From Sedimentisphaerales bacterium (GTDB lineage: Bacteria; Planctomycetota; Phycisphaerae; Sedimentisphaerales; SM23-30), in assembly GCA_028281535.1 (NCBI GenBank), contig JANQJS010000036.1, positions 1 to 34,160 on the forward strand: a stretch of 34,160 nt of DNA, given 5' to 3'. The translations under genes and the position numbers were made by a program. This document shows positions 32,585 to 34,160 of the stretch, one piece after another. Position 1 is the stretch's first letter; each line of letters starts with the position of its first letter. The notes beneath the pieces were generated by a model, which saw only the letters and a list, made by a program, of their open reading frames with translations, had not been told where the DNA came from and did not search any database.

Positions 32585-34160
32585 ATGGCAAGAAAACGTA
32601 AAAAACTTGGTGACATTCTCGTAGGTTGGGGCCTTCTAAGCGAAAAAAATCTTGATAAAGCCGTCGAATCTGCGCGATCCAGCCATCGCCGTTTGGGTGA
32701 AGCCCTTGTTGAAATGGGCCTGGTCGAAGAAGAGCAGGTAACCAAAGCCATGGCACAACAATTCGGCTTGGAATATGTCGACCTGGATCATCATGTTGTC
32801 GACCTGGCTGTTCTCGAATTGATGCCTGATGATCTGATTCGTCGCCATTTTGTATTGCCTTTAGGTCAGGAAAATGGCAAGCTCAAGATCATTATTCACG
32901 ATCCTCTCGATCTGGATACGATGGATCTGCTTCGCTTTCGATTGAATAAAGAACTTGAATGTTCACTCGCCTCCAAATCTAAAATTAAACGGTACATCGA
33001 TACTTTTATGGACAAACTCGGCTCTTCGCTCGATGCCACCGTGGGTGAATTGCATGAGTCGATTGACGCCTCGATTGATGCTTCGATCGATTTGGATTCT
33101 CTTGATCCAACGCAGCTCGATGATGAATCAGCACCGATCGTTAAGTTGATCAATAAAATTATCGATGAAGGGTGTAAAGTACGTGCCAGTGATATTCATA
33201 TTGAACCCATGGCTGATCGAGTGCGTGTTCGCTATCGTATTGATGGTGTTTGTGTGGAAAGAGATAACATTCCAAAAAATCTTCAGCCTGTCGTCATGAC
33301 GCGTATGAAGATTATGGCAGGGATGGACATTGCTGAGCGTCGATTGCCTCAGGATGGTCGTATCAAAAAGAATGTGCAAGGATCTGACATCGACTTTCGT
33401 GTCAGTGCTCTTCCTGGCTATCATGGCGAAAGTGTTGTTTTGCGTATTTTGCGTCCTGACGCTGTGCGAATTGGTATTCCGGCCTTAGGATTTCAGGAAG
33501 ATGATTACGACCGTTTTCAAAAAGTGATTAAGCGGCCCAATGGTATTTTTCTGGTAACAGGACCAACAGGTTCTGGTAAAACCACAACGCTTTATGCTGC
33601 TCTTCAAGAATTAAACCGGCCTGATAAAAAGATTATTACCGCCGAAGATCCAGTGGAATATAACTTTACGGGTATGAACCAGTGCCAGGTACGAGCCGAT
33701 ATTGGTTTGAACTTTTCATCTATTTTGCGTTCTATGTTGCGTCAGGCACCAAATATTATCCTGGTTGGTGAGATTCGTGACCTTGAAGTGGCAGAGATTG
33801 CTATTCAGGCATCACTCACAGGTCACTTGGTATTCAGTACGCTTCACACCAACGATGCGCCTAGTGCTATCACGCGTTTGATCGATATGGGCGTAAAACC
33901 CTTCCTGGTTGCCAGTGCTATTCAGGCTATCATGGCACAGCGTTTAATGCGTGTGATTTGTAAAGATTGCAAAGAGCAGGTCGAAAAGCCTGATCCAAAA
34001 TATATGAGTCTTTTAGGGTTCAAACCCGAAGATCTTGAAAAGAAACCTGCCTATCGCGGCAAAGGTTGTCAGCGTTGTCATGGCACAGGTAGCCGTGGTC
34101 GTATTGGTGCGTTTGAATTCATGATTATGAACAATGAGTTGCGTGATCTTGCTTTCAAAA
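32585..34160 (+). CDS. GspE/PilB-type secretion or pilus ATPase (3' end outside window)
   Basis: 525 codons are visible and the frame is open at the right edge. This is the hexameric cytoplasmic ATPase that drives type II secretion or type IV pilus assembly. The N-terminal region has two copies of a KLGDILVGWGLL / RLGEALVEMGLV motif (about residues 8-60), the pattern of the c-di-GMP-binding MshEN domain. A linker near 155-175 has three SIDA/SIDL units. The ATPase core has SDIHIEP, Walker A GPTGSGKT (326-333), the Asp box ITAEDPVEY, Walker B-region RQAPNIILVGEIRD, and the His box STLHTNDAPSA. The zinc-type four-Cys motif CKDC....CQRC follows. AAGG lies about 15 bases before the ATG, so the ribosome site is weak. 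GspE or PilB cannot be decided without the downstream genes. Confidence 0.92.
   Translation, partial: MARKRKKLGDILVGWGLLSEKNLDKAVESARSSHRRLGEALVEMGLVEEEQVTKAMAQQFGLEYVDLDHHVVDLAVLELMPDDLIRRHFVLPLGQENGKLKIIIHDPLDLDTMDLLRFRLNKELECSLASKSKIKRYIDTFMDKLGSSLDATVGELHESIDASIDASIDLDSLDPTQLDDESAPIVKLINKIIDEGCKVRASDIHIEPMADRVRVRYRIDGVCVERDNIPKNLQPVVMTRMKIMAGMDIAERRLPQDGRIKKNVQGSDIDFRVSALPGYHGESVVLRILRPDAVRIGIPALGFQEDDYDRFQKVIKRPNGIFLVTGPTGSGKTTTLYAALQELNRPDKKIITAEDPVEYNFTGMNQCQVRADIGLNFSSILRSMLRQAPNIILVGEIRDLEVAEIAIQASLTGHLVFSTLHTNDAPSAITRLIDMGVKPFLVASAIQAIMAQRLMRVICKDCKEQVEKPDPKYMSLLGFKPEDLEKKPAYRGKGCQRCHGTGSRGRIGAFEFMIMNNELRDLAFK

Noticed and set aside
1-34160. Mobile elements, CRISPR arrays, phage or defence genes
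   Set aside because: No transposase, integrase, regularly spaced direct repeats or recognisable defence gene was seen.

Overview
This window is an AT-leaning bacterial chromosome segment with one tRNA and no insertion sequence, integrase or CRISPR array that I can see. The organism is probably Gram-negative: there are TolC/RND efflux genes, lipoprotein signals and a type II secretion/type IV pilus ATPase. The dockerin-type and GLUG-repeat secreted proteins, a FapA-like protein and a DUF3347-bearing CusB-like protein would fit Planctomycetota, possibly Phycisphaerae. That placement is inference from family content only.

Layout. (1) 1-954: the 3' end of a secreted-type gene, a strong terminator, then about 600 bases without a normal gene. 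That stretch has a sigma70-like promoter and many nested inverted repeats, and is best read as an unidentified structured RNA or long leader ahead of lpd. (2) 973-2349: dihydrolipoyl dehydrogenase. (3) 2559-11057: a heavy-metal (Cu/Ag-type) RND efflux operon of outer-membrane channel, adaptor and pump. The adaptor is unusually long, with two metal-binding domains, a Met-rich linker and three DUF3347-like repeats. The pump carries extra hydrophobic segments. (4) 11158-11241: tRNA-Leu(GAG).

(5) 11389-21966: a compact run starting with a siroheme-pathway dehydrogenase, followed by eight genes for peptide uptake and processing. These are two permease pairs, an M3 metallopeptidase with a lipoprotein signal, one lipoprotein binding protein and one ATPase pair. 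The layout suggests two permease pairs share one binding protein and one ATPase pair, with peptides trimmed outside the cytoplasm. (6) 21967-24057 (minus): a secreted DUF4139 protein whose stop codon abuts that of oppF. (7) 24375-26921: a CheX-like phosphatase, a single-domain CheY-like receiver and a FapA/DUF342 protein, with no kinase or flagellar gene nearby. (8) 26937-27170 (minus): a small basic protein of unknown function. (9) 27456-28922: a PBP4-type D-Ala-D-Ala carboxypeptidase.

(10) 29150-32234: a secreted-protein region. It has a strong promoter, a long leader with a possible coupled small ORF, a 188-residue dockerin-like protein, a GLUG-repeat protein with a dockerin-like C-terminus, and a decayed fragment of a paralogue. 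Nearly identical terminator hairpins follow the first gene and the fragment. (11) 32414-34160: a near-consensus promoter, a leader and a GspE/PilB-type ATPase that runs off the end. Its N-terminus looks like a c-di-GMP-binding MshEN domain.

All functional calls rest on motifs read by eye. No database search or folding computation was run.
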